Counted from the stretch's first letter, positions 23,001 through 37,730 are shown. The stretch is DNA of 64,000 nucleotides from Caprella mutica (GCA_947561585.1 CANNZV010003222.1:54750-118749); one strand, 5' to 3'. Made by a program: numbers and translations. Notes: generated by a model from the sequence alone, not told the origin.

Positions 23001-26000
23001 AGTCGAGATATTTCATTTCACTCCAGTCAAGATATTTTATTTCACTCCAGTCAAGATATTTTATTTCACTCCAGTCAAGATATTTCATTTCACTTCAGTC
23101 AAGATATTTTATTTCACTCCAGTCAAGATATTTTATTTCACTTCAGTCAAGATATTTTATTTCACTCAAGTCAAGATATTTTATTTCACTTCAGTCAAAA
23201 TATTTTATTTCACTTCAGTCAAGATATTTTATTTCACTCCAGTCAAGATATTTTATTTCACTCCAGTCAAGATATTTTATTTCACTCCAGTCAAGATATT
23301 TTATTTCACTTCAGTCAAGATATTTTATTTCACTCCAGTCAAGATATTTTATTTCACTCCAGTCAAGAATTTTATTTCACTCCAGTCAAGATATTTTATT
23401 TCACTCCAGTCAAGATATTTTATTTCACTTCAGTCAAGATATTTTATTTCACTCCAGTCAAGATATTTTATTTCACTCCAGTCAAGATATTTTAGTTCAC
23501 TTCAGTCAAGATATTTTATTTCACTTCAGTCAAGATATTTTATTTCACTCCAGTCAAAATATTTTATTTCACTTTAGTCAAGATATTTTATTTCACTTCA
23601 GTCAAGATATTTTATTTCACTCCAATCAAGAAATTTTATTTCACTTCAGTCAAGATATTTTATTTCACTTCAGTCAAGATATTTTATTTCACTTCAGTCA
23701 AGATATTTTATTTCACTTCAGTCTAGATATTTTATTTCACTTCAGTCAAAATATTTTATTTCACTTCAGTCAAGATATTTTATTTCACTTCAGTCAAGAT
23801 ATTTTATTTCACTTCAGTCAAGATATTGTATTTCACTATAGTCAAGATATTTTATTTCACTTCAGTCAAGATATTTTATTTCACTCCAATCAAGAAATTT
23901 TATTTCACTTCAGTCATGATATTTTATTTCACTTCAGTCTAGATATTTTATTTCACTTCAGTCAAGATATTTTATTTCACTTCAGTCAAGATATTCTATC
24001 TCACTTCAGTCAAGATATTTTATTTCACTTCAGTCAAGATATTGTATTTCACTTTAGTCAAGATATTTTATTTCACTTCAATCAAGATATTTTATTTCAC
24101 TCCAATCAAGAAATTTTATTTCACTTCAGTTAAGATATTTTAGTTCACTTCAGTCAAGATATTTTAGTTCACTTCAGTCAAGATATTTTATTTCACTTCA
24201 GTCAAGATATTTTATTTCACTTTAGTCAAGATATTTTATTTCACTTCAGTCAAGATATTTTATTTCACTTCAGTCAAGATATTTTATTTCACTCCAATCA
24301 AGAAATTTCATTTCACTTCAGTCATGATATTTTATTTCACTTCAGTCAAGATATTTTAGTTCATTTCAGTCAAGATATTTTATTTCACTTCAGTCAAGAT
24401 ATTTTATTTCACTCCAGTCAAGATATTTTATTTCACTCCAGTCAAGATATTTTATTTCACTCCAGTCAAGATATTTTATTTCACTTCAGTCAAGATATTT
24501 TAGTTCACTTCAGTCAAGATATTTTGGTTCACTTCAGTCAAGATATTTTATTTCACTTCAGTCAAGATATTTTATCTCACTCCAGTCAAGATATTTTATT
24601 TCACTCCAGTCAAGATATTTTGGTTCACTTCAGTCAAGATATTTTATTTCACTTCAGTCAAGATATTTTATCTCACTCCAGTCAAGATATTTTATTTCAC
24701 TCCAGTCAAGATATTTTATTTCACTCCAGTCAAGATATTTTATTTCACTTTAGTCAAGATATTTTATTTCACTTCAGTCAAGATATTTTATTTCACTTCA
24801 GTCAAGATATTTTATTTCACTTCAGTCAAGATATTTTATTTCACTCCAGTCAAGATATTTTATTTCACTCCAGTCAAGATATTTTATTTCACTCCAGTCA
24901 AGATATTTTATTTCACTCCAGTCAAGATATTTTATTTCACTTCAGTCAAGATATTCTATTTCACTTCAGTCAAGAAATTTTATTTCACTTTAGTCAAGAT
25001 ATTTTATTTCACTCCAGTCAAGATATTTTATTTCACTTCAGTCAAGATATTTTATTTCACTTCAGTCAAGATATTTTATCTCACTCCAGTCAAGATATTT
25101 TATTTCACTTCAGTCAAGATATTTTATTTCACTCCAGTCAAGATATTTTATTTCACTTCAGTCAAGATATTTTATCTCACTCCAGTCAAGATATTTTATT
25201 TCACTTCAGTCAAGATATTTTATTTCACTCCAGTCAAGATATTTTATTTCACTCCAGTCAAGATATTTTATTTCACTTTAGTCAAGATATTTTATTTCAC
25301 TTTAGTCAAGATATTTTATTTCACTTTAGTCAAGATATTTTATTTCACTTTAGTTAAGATATTTTATTTCACTTCAGTCAAGATATTTTATTTCACTTCA
25401 GTCAAGATATTTTATTTCACTTCAGTCAAGATATTTTATTTCACTCCAGTCAAGATATTTTATTTCACTCCAGTCAAGATATTTTATTTCACTTTAGTCA
25501 AGATATTTTATTTCACTCCAGTCAAGATATTTTATTTCACTCCAGTCAAGATGTTTTATTTCACTTCAGTCAAGATATTTTATTTCACTTCAGTCAAGAT
25601 ATTTTATTTCACTTCAGTCAAGAAATTTTATTTCACTTCAGTCAAGATATTTTATTTCACTTCAGTCAAGATATTTTATTTCACTTCAGTCAAGATATTT
25701 TATTTCACTCCAGTCAAGATGTTTTATTTCACTTAAGTCAAGATATTTTATTTCACTTCAGTCAAGATATTTTATTTCACTTCAGTCAAGAAATTTTATT
25801 TCACTTCAGTCAAGATATTTTAGTTCACTTCAGTCAAGATATTTTATTTCACTTCAGTCAAGATATTTTATTTCACTTCAGTCTAGATATTGTATTTCAC
25901 TTCAGTCAAGATATTTTATTTCACTTCAGTCAAGATATTTTATTTCACTTCAGTCAAGATATTTTATTTCACTTCAGTCAAGATATTGTATTTCACTATA

Positions 26001-29000
26001 GTCAAGATATTTTATTTCACTTCAGTCAAGATATTTTATTTCACTCCAATCAAGAAATTTTATTTCACTTCAGTCATGATATTTTATTTCACTTCAGTCA
26101 AGATATTTTATTTCACTTCAGTCAAGATATTTTATTTCACTTCAGTCAAGATATTTTATTTCACTCCAATCAAGAAATTTTATTTCACTTCAGTCAAGAT
26201 ATTGTATTTCACTTTAGTCAAGATATTGTATTTCACTTCAGTCAAGATATTTTATTTCACTCCAATCAAGAAATTTTATTTCACTTCAGTTAAGATATTT
26301 TAGTTCACTTCAGTCAAGATATTTTAGTTCACTTCAGTCAAGATATTTTATTTCACTTCAGTCAAGATATTTCATTTCACTTCAGTCAAGATATTTTATT
26401 TCACTTCAGTCAAGATATTTTATTTCACTTTAGTCAAGATATTTTATTTCACTTCAGTCAAGATATTTTATTTCACTTCAGTCAAGATATTTTATTTCAC
26501 TTCAGTCAAGATATTTTATTTCACTTTAGTCAAGATATTTTATTTCACTTCAGTCAAGATATTTTAGTTCACTTCAGTCAAGATATTTTGGTTCACTTCA
26601 GTCAAGATATTTTATTTCACTTCAGTCAAGATATTTTATCTCACTCCAGTCAAGATATTTTATTTCACTTTAGTCAAGATATTTTATTTCACTTCAGTCA
26701 AGATATTTTATTTCACTTCAGTCAAGATATTTTATTTCACTCCAATCAAGAAATTTTATTTCACTTCAGTCATGATATTTTATTTCACTTCAGTCAAGAT
26801 ATTTTATTTCACTTTAGTTAAGATATTTTATTTCACTTCAGTCAAGATATTTTATTTCACTTCAGTCAAGATATTTTATTTCACTTCAGTCAAGATATTT
26901 TATTTCACTCCAGTCAAGATATTTTATTTCACTCCAGTCAAGATATTTTATTTCACTTTAGTCAAGATATTTTATTTCACTCCAGTCAAGATATTTTATT
27001 TCACTCCAGTCAAGATGTTTTATTTCACTTCAGTCAAGATATTTTATTTCACTTCAGTCAAGATATTTTATTTCACTTCAGTCAAGAAATTTTATTTCAC
27101 TTCAGTCAAGATATTTTATTTCACTTCAGTCAAGATATTTTATTTCACTTCAGTCAAGATATTTTATTTCACTCCAGTCAAGATGTTTTATTTCACTTCA
27201 GTCAAGATATTTTATTTCACTTCAGTCAAGATATTTTATTTCACTCCAATCAAGAAATTTTATTTCACTTCAGTTAAGATATTTTAGTTCACTTCAGTCA
27301 AGATATTTTAGTTCACTTCAGTCAAGATATTTTATTTCACTTCAGTCAAGATATTTTATTTCACTTTAGTCAAGATATTTTATTTCACTTCAGTCAAGAT
27401 ATTTTATTTCACTTCAGTCAAGATATTTTATTTCACTCCAATCAAGAAATTTTATTTTACTTCAGTCATGATATTTTATTTCACTTCAGTCAAGATATTT
27501 TAGTTCATTTCAGTCAAGATATTTTATTTCACTTCAGTCAAGATATTTTATTTCACTCCAGTCAAGATATTTTATTTCACTCCAGTCAAGATATTTTATT
27601 TCACTCCAGTCAAGATATTTTATTTCACTTCAGTCAAGATATTTTATTTCACTTCAGTCAAGATATTTTATTTCACTTCAGTCAAGATATTTTATTTCAC
27701 TTTAGTCAAGATATTTTATTCCACTTCAGTCAAGATATTTTAGTTCACTTCAGTCAAGATATTTTGGTTCACTTCAGTCAAGATATTTTATTTCACTTCA
27801 GTCAAGATATTTTATTTCACTCCAGTCAAGATATTTTATTTCACTCCAGTCAAGATATTTTATTTCACTCCAGTCAAGATATTTTATTTCACTTTAGTCA
27901 AGATATTTTATTTCACTTCAGTCAAGATATTTTATTTCACTTCAGTCAAGATATTTTATTTCACTTCAGTCAAGATATTTTATTTCACTTCAGTCATGAT
28001 ATTTTATTTCACTTCAGTCAAGATATTTTAGTTCATTTCAGTCAAGATATTTTATTTCACTTCAGTCAAGATATTTTAGTTCATTTCAGTCAAGATATTT
28101 TATTTCACTTCAGTCAAGATATTTTATTTCACTCCAGTCAAGATATTTTATTTCACTCCAGTCAAGATATTTTATTTCACTTCAGTCAAGATATTTTATT
28201 TCACTTCAGTCAAGATATTTTATTTCACTTTAGTCAAGATATTTTATTTCACTCCAGTCAAGATATTTTATTTCACTTCAGTCAAGATATTTTATTTCAC
28301 TTCAGTCAAGATATTTTATTTCACTTCAGTCAAGATATTTTATTTCACTTCAGTCAAGATATTTTATCTCACTCCAGTCAAGATATTTTATTTCACTCCA
28401 GTCAAGATATTTTATTTCACTTCAGTCAAGATATTGTATTTCACTTTAGTCAAGATATTTTATTTCACTTCAATCAAGATATTTTATTTCACTCCAATCA
28501 AGAAATTTTATTTCACTTCAGTTAAGATATTTTAGTTCACTTCAGTCAAGATATTTTAGTTCACTTCAGTCAAGATATTTTATTTCACTTCAGTCAAGAT
28601 ATTTTATTTCACTTTAGTCAAGATATTTTATTTCACTTCAGTCAAGATATTTTATTTCACTTCAGTCAAGATATTTTATTTCACTCCAATCAAGAAATTT
28701 CATTTCACTTCAGTCATGATATTTTATTTCACTTCAGTCAAGATATTTTAGTTCATTTCAGTCAAGATATTTTATTTCACTTCAGTCAAGATATTTTATT
28801 TCACTCCAGTCAAGATATTTTATTTCACTCCAGTCAAGATATTTTATTTCACTCCAGTCAAGATATTTTATTTCACTTCAGTCAAGATATTTTAGTTCAC
28901 TTCAGTCAAGATATTTTGGTTCACTTCAGTCAAGATATTTTATTTCACTTCAGTCAAGATATTTTATCTCACTCCAGTCAAGATATTTTATTTCACTCCA

Positions 29001-32000
29001 GTCAAGATATTTTGGTTCACTTCAGTCAAGATATTTTATTTCACTTCAGTCAAGATATTTTATCTCACTCCAGTCAAGATATTTTATTTCACTCCAGTCA
29101 AGATATTTTATTTCACTCCAGTCAAGATATTTTATTTCACTTTAGTCAAGATATATTATTTCACTTCAGTCAAGATATTTTATTTCACTTCAGTCAAGAT
29201 ATTTTATTTCACTTCAGTCAAGATATTTTATTTCACTCCAGTCAAGATATTTTATTTCACTCCAGTCAAGATATTTTATTTCACTCCAGTCAAGATATTT
29301 TATTTCACTCCAGTCAAGATATTTTATTTCACTTCAGTCAAGATATTCTATTTCACTTCAGTCAAGAAATTTTATTTCACTTTAGTCAAGATATTTTATT
29401 TCACTCCAGTCAAGATATTTTATTTCACTTCAGTCAAGATATTTTATTTCACTTCAGTCAAGATATTTTATCTCACTCCAGTCAAGATATTTTATTTCAC
29501 TTCAGTCAAGATATTTTATTTCACTCCAGTCAAGATATTTTATTTCACTTCAGTCAAGATATTTTATCTCACTCCAGTCAAGATATTTTATTTCACTTCA
29601 GTCAAGATATTTTATTTCACTCCAGTCAAGATATTTTATTTCACTCCAGTCAAGATATTTTATTTCACTTTAGTCAAGATATTTTATTTCACTTTAGTCA
29701 AGATATTTTATTTCACTTTAGTCAAGATATTTTATTTCACTTTAGTTAAGATATTTTATTTCACTTCAGTCAAGATATTTTATTTCACTTCAGTCAAGAT
29801 ATTTTATTTCACTTCAGTCAAGATATTTTATTTCACTCCAGTCAAGATATTTTATTTCACTCCAGTCAAGATATTTTATTTCACTTTAGTCAAGATATTT
29901 TATTTCACTCCAGTCAAGATATTTTATTTCACTCCAGTCAAGATGTTTTATTTCACTTCAGTCAAGATATTTTATTTCACTTCAGTCAAGATATTTTATT
30001 TCACTTCAGTCAAGAAATTTTATTTCACTTCAGTCAAGATATTTTATTTCACTTCAGTCAAGATATTTTATTTCACTTCAGTCAAGATATTTTATTTCAC
30101 TCCAGTCAAGATGTTTTATTTCACTTAAGTCAAGATATTTTATTTCACTTCAGTCAAGATATTTTATTTCACTTCAGTCAAGAAATTTTATTTCACTTCA
30201 GTCAAGATATTTTAGTTCACTTCAGTCAAGATATTTTATTTCACTTCAGTCAAGATATTTTATTTCACTTCAGTCTAGATATTGTATTTCACTTCAGTCA
30301 AGATATTTTATTTCACTTCAGTCAAGATATTTTATTTCACTTCAGTCAAGATATTTTATTTCACTTCAGTCAAGATATTGTATTTCACTATAGTCAAGAT
30401 ATTTTATTTCACTTCAGTCAAGATATTTTATTTCACTCCAATCAAGAAATTTTATTTCACTTCAGTCATGATATTTTATTTCACTTCAGTCAAGATATTT
30501 TATTTCACTTCAGTCAAGATATTTTATTTCACTTCAGTCAAGATATTTTATTTCACTCCAATCAAGAAATTTTATTTCACTTCAGTCAAGATATTGTATT
30601 TCACTTTAGTCAAGATATTGTATTTCACTTCAGTCAAGATATTTTATTTCACTCCAATCAAGAAATTTTATTTCACTTCAGTTAAGATATTTTAGTTCAC
30701 TTCAGTCAAGATATTTTAGTTCACTTCAGTCAAGATATTTTATTTCACTTCAGTCAAGATATTTCATTTCACTTCAGTCAAGATATTTTATTTCACTTCA
30801 GTCAAGATATTTTATTTCACTTTAGTCAAGATATTTTATTTCACTTCAGTCAAGATATTTTATTTCACTTCAGTCAAGATATTTTATTTCACTTCAGTCA
30901 AGATATTTTATTTCACTTTAGTCAAGATATTTTATTTCACTTCAGTCAAGATATTTTAGTTCACTTCAGTCAAGATATTTTGGTTCACTTCAGTCAAGAT
31001 ATTTTATTTCACTTCAGTCAAGATATTTTATCTCACTCCAGTCAAGATATTTTATTTCACTTTAGTCAAGATATTTTATTTCACTTCAGTCAAGATATTT
31101 TATTTCACTTCAGTCAAGATATTTTATTTCACTCCAATCAAGAAATTTTATTTCACTTCAGTCATGATATTTTATTTCACTTCAGTCAAGATATTTTAGT
31201 TCATTTCAGTCAAGATATTTTATTTCACTTCAGTCAAGATATTTTATTTCACTCCAGTCAAGATATTTTATTTCACTCCAGTCAAGATATTTTATTTCAC
31301 TCCAGTCAAGATATTTTATTTCACTCCAGTCAAGATATTTTATTTCACTTCAGTCAAGATATTTTATTTCACTTCAGTCAAGATATTTTATTTCACTTTA
31401 GTCAAGATATTTTATTTCACTCCAGTCAAGATATTTTATTTCACTTCAGTCAAGATATTTTATTTCACTTCAGTCAAGATATTTTATCTCACTCCAGTCA
31501 AGATATTTTATTTCACTCCAGTCAAGATATTTTATTTCACTCCAGTCAAGATATTTTATTTCACTCCAGTCAAGATATTTTATTTCACTTTAGTCAAGAT
31601 ATTTTATTTCACTTTAGTCAAGATATTTTATTTCACTTTAGTCAAGATATTTTATTTCACTTTAGTTAAGATATTTTATTTCACTTCAGTCAAGATATTT
31701 TATTTCACTTCAGTCAAGATATTTTATTTCACTTCAGTCAAGATATTTTATTTCACTCCAGTCAAGATATTTTATTTCACTCCAGTCAAGATATTTTATT
31801 TCACTTTAGTCAAGATATTTTATTTCACTCCAGTCAAGATATTTTATTTCACTCCAGTCAAGATGTTTTATTTCACTTCAGTCAAGATATTTTATTTCAC
31901 TTCAGTCAAGATATTTTATTTCACTTCAGTCAAGAAATTTTATTTCACTTCAGTCAAGATATTTTATTTCACTTCAGTCAAGATATTTTATTTCACTTCA

Positions 32001-35000
32001 GTCAAGATATTTTATTTCACTCCAGTCAAGATGTTTTATTTCACTTCAGTCAAGATATTTTATTTCACTTCAGTCAAGATATTTTATTTCACTCCAATCA
32101 AGAAATTTTATTTCACTTCAGTTAAGATATTTTAGTTCACTTCAGTCAAGATATTTTAGTTCACTTCAGTCAAGATATTTTATTTCACTTCAGTCAAGAT
32201 ATTTTATTTCACTTTAGTCAAGATATTTTATTTCACTTCAGTCAAGATATTTTATTTCACTTCAGTCAAGATATTTTATTTCACTCCAATCAAGAAATTT
32301 TATTTTACTTCAGTCATGATATTTTATTTCACTTCAGTCAAGATATTTTAGTTCATTTCAGTCAAGATATTTTATTTCACTTCAGTCAAGATATTTTATT
32401 TCACTCCAGTCAAGATATTTTATTTCACTCCAGTCAAGATATTTTATTTCACTCCAGTCAAGATATTTTATTTCACTTCAGTCAAGATATTTTATTTCAC
32501 TTCAGTCAAGATATTTTATTTCACTTCAGTCAAGATATTTTATTTCACTTTAGTCAAGATATTTTATTCCACTTCAGTCAAGATATTTTAGTTCACTTCA
32601 GTCAAGATATTTTGGTTCACTTCAGTCAAGATATTTTATTTCACTTCAGTCAAGATATTTTATTTCACTCCAGTCAAGATATTTTATTTCACTCCAGTCA
32701 AGATATTTTATTTCACTCCAGTCAAGATATTTTATTTCACTTTAGTCAAGATATTTTATTTCACTTCAGTCAAGATATTTTATTTCACTTCAGTCAAGAT
32801 ATTTTATTTCACTTCAGTCAAGATATTTTATTTCACTTCAGTCATGATATTTTATTTCACTTCAGTCAAGATATTTTAGTTCATTTCAGTCAAGATATTT
32901 TATTTCACTTCAGTCAAGATATTTTAGTTCATTTCAGTCAAGATATTTTATTTCACTTCAGTCAAGATATTTTATTTCACTCCAGTCAAGATATTTTATT
33001 TCACTCCAGTCAAGATATTTTATTTCACTTCAGTCAAGATATTTTATTTCACTTCAGTCAAGATATTTTATTTCACTTTAGTCAAGATATTTTATTTCAC
33101 TCCAGTCAAGATATTTTATTTCACTTCAGTCAAGATATTTTATTTCACTTCAGTCAAGATATTTTATTTCACTTCAGTCAAGATATTTTATTTCACTTCA
33201 GTCAAGATATTTTATCTCACTCCAGTCAAGATATTTTATTTCACTCCAGTCAAGATATTTTATTTCACTCCAGTCAAGATATTTTATTTCACTCCAGTCA
33301 AGATATTTTATTTCACTTTAGTCAAGATATTTTATTTCACTTTAGTTAAGATATTTTATTTCACTTCAGTCAAGATATTTTATTTCACTTCAGTCAAGAT
33401 ATTTTATTTCACTTCAGTCAAGATATTTTATTTCACTTCAGTCAAGATATTTTATTTCACTTCAGTCAAGATATTTTATTTCACTCCAGTCAAGATATTT
33501 TATTTCACTCCAGTCAAGATATTTTATTTCACTTTAGTCAAGATATTTTATTTCACTCCAGTCAAGATATTTTATTTCACTCCAGTCAAGATGTTTTATT
33601 TCACTTCAGTCAAGATATTTTATTTCACTTCAGTCAAGATATTTTATTTCACTTCAGTCAAGAAATTTTATTTCACTTCAGTCAAGATATTTTATTTCAC
33701 TTCAGTCAAGATATTTTATTTCACTTCAGTCAAGATATTTTATTTCACTTCAGTCAAGATGTTTTATTTCACTTCAGTCAAGATATTTTATTTCACTTCA
33801 GTCAAGATATTTTATTTCACTTCAGTCAAGAAATTTTATTTCACTTCAGTCAAGATATTTTAGTTCACTTCAGTCAAGATATTTTATTTCACTTCAGTCA
33901 AGATATTTTAGTTCACTTCAGTCAAGATATTTTATTTCACTCCAGTCAAGATATTTTAGTTCACTTCAGTCAAGATATTTTATTTCACTTCAGTCAAGAT
34001 ATTTTATTTCACTTCAGTCAAGATATTTTATTTCACTCCAGTCAAGAAATTTTATTTCACTTCAGTCAAAATATTTTATTTCACTCCAGTCAAGAAATTT
34101 TATTTCACTCCAGTCAAGATGTTTTATTTCACTTCAGTCAAGATATTTTATTTCACTTCAGTCAAGATATTTTATTTCACTTCAGTCAAGATATTTTAGT
34201 TCACTTCAGTCAAGATATTTTATTTCACTTCAGTCAAGATATTTTATTTCACTTCAGTCAAGATATTTTATTTCACTTCAGTCAAGATATTTTAGTTCAC
34301 TTCAGTCAAGATATTTTAGTTCACTTCAGTCAAGATATTTTATTTCACTTCAGTCAAGATATTTTAGTTCACTTCAGTCAAGATATTTTATTTCACTCCA
34401 GTCAAGATATTTTATTTCACTTTAGTCAAGATATTTTATTTCACTCCAGTCAAGATGTTTTATTTCACTTCAGTCAAGATATTTTATTTCACTCCAGTCA
34501 AGATGTTTTATTTCACTTCAGTCAAGATATTTTATTTCACTTCAGTCAAGATGTTTTATTTCACTTCAGTCAAGATATTTTATTTCACTTCAGTCAAGAT
34601 ATTTTAGTTCACTTCAGCCAAGAAATTTTATTTCACTTCAGTCAAGATATTTTATTTCACTCCAGTCAAGATATCTTATTTCACTTCAGTCAAGATATTT
34701 TATTTCACTCCAGTCAAGATATTTTATTTCACTTCAGTCAAGATATTTTATTTCACTCCAGTTAAGATGTTTTATTTCACTTCAGTCAAGATATTTTATT
34801 TCACTTCAGTCAAGATATTTTAGTTCACTTCAGCCAAGAAATTTTATTTCACTTCAGTCAAGATATTTTATTTCACTCCAGTCAAGATATCTTATTTCAC
34901 TTCAGTCAAGATATTTTATTTCACTCCAGTCAAGATATTTTATTTCACTTCAGTCAAGATATTTTATTTCACTCCAGTTAAGATATTTTATTTCACTTCA

Positions 35001-35052
35001 GTCAAGATATTTTATTTCACTTCAGTCAAGATATCTTATTTCACTTCAGTCA
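23001..35052. repeat. 12-kb minisatellite, 24-bp unit, about 500 copies
   Basis: The unit contains AGATATTTTATTTCACTTCA followed by GTCA. It runs without interruption for 12,052 bases and ends at a T run (35053). Point variants CTCCAG, CTTTAG, GATGTTTT, AGAAATTTT, TTGGTTC, TCCAATCAAG and TCATGATAT mark individual units. Because 24 is a multiple of three, long frames (encoding FHFSQDIL or FYFTSVKI repeats) persist until a variant makes a stop. A one-base deletion near 23367 changes frame. None is a gene. Confidence 0.98.
24030..33300. repeat. Kilobase-scale duplications inside the 24-bp array
   Basis: The pattern of rare variants from about 24.03 to 26.78 kb recurs exactly 4392 bp (183 units) downstream. 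The pattern from about 26.82 to 28.40 kb recurs 4848 bp (202 units) downstream. The 456-bp difference (19 units) is extra sequence near 31.2-31.65 kb in the second copy. Copy one ends where copy two starts (about 28.42 kb), so this is a tandem duplication followed by a smaller one. Further partial matches start at the TTTAGTTAAG variant (25349, 29741, 31661, 33341). Confidence 0.85.
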
Positions 35053-35963
35053 TTTTTTTTTTTTTTGTTTCCAATCTACCACTTCTTCTATCCATATTTC
35101 ATTATTTATTAACAAACTGTACAACTATAGCCATTCAATGTAGGTGCGAAATTTATGTGTCCATATCAATGTAGCTATATATGGCATATAAAAGTTAAAG
35201 AGGAAGATACGTAATAGCCAATTAAGTTAAAAAAAAAACATCACATATAACTCATTAAAAGGTTGACGATAATGAAATATATATCGATGTGGTAAAAAGT
35301 GTATACTTTAATTAAGTAATTATACTATTAACATTTAACAGCGTGATACATTTAGTTGAGATAGAATTCATAGGAGGTGATTTTATTTACACAGGTGTGC
35401 CTTTATAAGGAAAAGAAGAGATTGATTGAACCAGAGTATGTCCTTGAAATCACCTTAACAGACATAACAATGACTGTTCCAACTTCTCAGTAACAACTGG
35501 GTGTTGTGTACTAGCCCTTTGTACAGCACTGTTTATAGGGTGAAGAGGGTAAATCACGTCTGGGTGAGAGGCCGTCACTAAGATATATTATGACACTTTT
35601 AATGCTAACGGTTTCATAGTTTTTCGTTATATAATCTGAAGAAACTATGAAGCACCATTATTGAATACCTTTTATGTAGATCGAAACTCATTGCTATTTC
35701 TTAAAAAATAATTCGTATTTTGATGGCAATCCACCAATCCCCTACCGCAATATACTCCTATCACCCTATCTATACAGGTAACTAGGAATGTATTAGGTTT
35801 ACAGTGATCGATTTCAACGGTCATCTTCACAACATATGGGTGCGTTATTTTCTATAGCTTCTTATACTTTACACTACTTTAACATGGTAGATGTACACCT
35901 CTCTGGACAGTCTGTTCTGTACAAGACTGTACCTGGACAGTTATATTCGCAATGTTTATAGAA
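35053..35963. other. Intergenic, no gene seen
   Basis: Begins with a run of 14 T. A short inverted pair TTCATAGTTT / AAACTATGAA lies near 35619-35655. No exon-like segment was recognised. Confidence 0.4.
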
Positions 35964-36215
35964 GGAAGAACACCATCGGTTGACTTATTAGATATTGTTT
36001 TCAGGATCATTGTATTAGTATTGTTAGGAAGAGCACCATCGGTAGACTTATTAGATGTTGTTTTCAGGATCATTGTATAAGTATTGTTAGGAAGAGCAAC
36101 TTCGGTAGACTTATTAGATGTTGTTTTTAGGATCATTGTATTAGTATTGTTAGGAGAGCACCATCGGTAGACTTATTAGATGTGTTTTAGAATCATTGTA
36201 TTAGTATTGTTAGGT
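35964..36215. repeat. 63-bp tandem repeat, about 4 copies
   Basis: The unit contains GAGCACCATCGGTAGACTTA, then GATGTTGTTTTCAGGATCAT and TGTATTAGTATTGTTAG. The last copies carry small deletions. The 85-codon minus-strand frame over it follows from the period being a multiple of three. Confidence 0.9.
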
Positions 36216-36219
36216 ATTA

Positions 36220-36660
36220 GTATTGTTTATGTTTACTAGCTGCCTTTAGTGTTATCGCCCTTGAAAACTAGGAACAATGGTTAATTTAAATGGGTATAAT
36301 ATTAATTAAATGGTTATATTAATAATTGAATGGCCATATCATAACTTAAATATATAGAGATAGGTATTTTAATCAAATCTGCTTAATAATTTCAACTGAA
36401 TATTAAAGGAATAAAATATTAGACGTTTTATCAGTTGTTAATTCAATAATTAATAAGAATTATATATTTCAGATTGATATAGGAAATGATCCAATTATGG
36501 TATTCTTTTAATATCAAAGGGAACTCATAAGGTTATTCTTAACTGCCTAGTACCTTATCAGACTAGTGCTATGTATAGAAGGTTACTTACTATTTATTGG
36601 TCCGACGCCCCATTAGTCGACCACTTTTGCAGTTTAATTATGATTTAACATCAAATATGT
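36220..36660. other. Intergenic, no gene seen
   Basis: AT-rich, only small TTAAATGG repeats near 36285-36340. Confidence 0.4.
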
Positions 36661-36661
36661 A

Positions 36662-36755
36662 TATCGGGGGCGTGCACCCCCCGAACCCAGGTCATTAAAA
36701 AATCGTGAAGTGTGCAGTACAACAAACAGCGGATACAAATAACTACATTAAATGA
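36662..36755 (+). repeat. GC-hairpin module G, copy 1
   Basis: TATCGGGGGCGTGCACCCCCCG forms a GC hairpin (arms split by the central GTGCA region). It is followed by AACCCAGGTCATT, GTGAAGTGTGCAGTACAACA and GCGGATACA. The same about 95-bp text recurs at 38757-38865, 51590-51675, 52005-52085 and 61268-61355. Confidence 0.8.
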
Positions 36756-36961
36756 TAAAATCAAATGAGGGATTGCATCATACTAATTAATATTGAAAAT
36801 AAAGTAAAATAAGGAAGGGATATAAAATTTAAAAAATGAGAGAAAGAAAATATTATTTTATTACTTATACCTATTAGTAATTAATTGAGTACAGCTATTT
36901 AATAATTATTTTTATTTTTATCAAAAAAAAAAACGAGAAATTATACAGAAAGATAAAACTA

Positions 36962-37453
36962 CACACAGAGAAATGATTAGTTGAATCAAATCAAATTTGA
37001 TTTGTTTTGACTTATATGAATGGGTTATTTGTGCTCCTACCTACGTGGTGAGTTGCAGGTACTACTTAAAAGTAGTTAAACTGACGTTGGTTGAAACAAA
37101 ACAGTCGTTTTGACTCACTCCTAAACTTAAAAAGAGTTGCGCCAACTCTCATAGTAAGTTAATTTATACACCAGATACATTGTATTAACAGTCGTTGTGA
37201 TTTACTACAATACACTCTGTCATAGTTGTTTCAACATACTTTAAAATTCTCAAAAAAAGTAACTTTTAATTCTCATAGTAAGTTGATTCAATCCATAAAA
37301 TGAATTGAATCAACTAATGTTTGATGACACACCACATCATAGTTGTTTTAACACACGTGAAAACATGAATAAAGTCCAACCATCTCTCGTAATAAATTGA
37401 TTCAAAGCATAAATTGGTGACCCATTAGATATGAGTAAACTTTTTTCTCTGTG
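36962..37453 (-). mobile_element. Element K-short: 492-bp TA-flanked TIR element
   Basis: Ends CACACAGAGAAATGATTAG and CTTTTTTCTCTGTG, with TA at 36960-36961 and 37454-37455. Read in reverse its two ends match the two ends of K-long (37560-41706) over more than 100 bases each, including GTAGTACCTGCAACTCACCA and CACGTAGGTAGG. It has no coding capacity and looks like an internally deleted derivative of K-long in the opposite orientation. Confidence 0.85.
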
Positions 37454-37455
37454 TA

Positions 37456-37557
37456 GTAGACTAGTGTTATTACCTAGAAACTATATAGTAGACTAGTGTT
37501 ATTATCTAGAAACTATATAGTAGACCAGGGCTATTACCTAGAAACTATATAGTAGAC
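37456..37557. repeat. 32-bp minisatellite, left fragment
   Basis: Three copies of TATAGTAGACTAGTGTTATT followed by ACCTAGAAAC. The last copy is cut after TAGTAGACTA by K-long, and the array resumes at 41709. Confidence 0.9.
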
Positions 37558-37730
37558 TACACAGAGAAAAAAGTTTACTCATATTTAATGGGTCAACAAT
37601 TTATGCTTTGAATCAATTTATTACGTGAGTTGGTTTGACTATAATCATGTTTTCATGTGTGTCAAAACAACTATGACGTGTGTGTCACCAAACATAGTTA
37701 ATTCAAATCATTTTATAGATTGAATCAACT

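Noticed and set aside
22942..33863. Many 60-380-codon open frames encoding FYFTSVKI or FHFSQDIL repeats
   Set aside because: They arise because the 24-bp unit is a multiple of three; they start and stop wherever a unit variant creates ATG or a stop, have no splice context, and the array shifts frame once without consequence.
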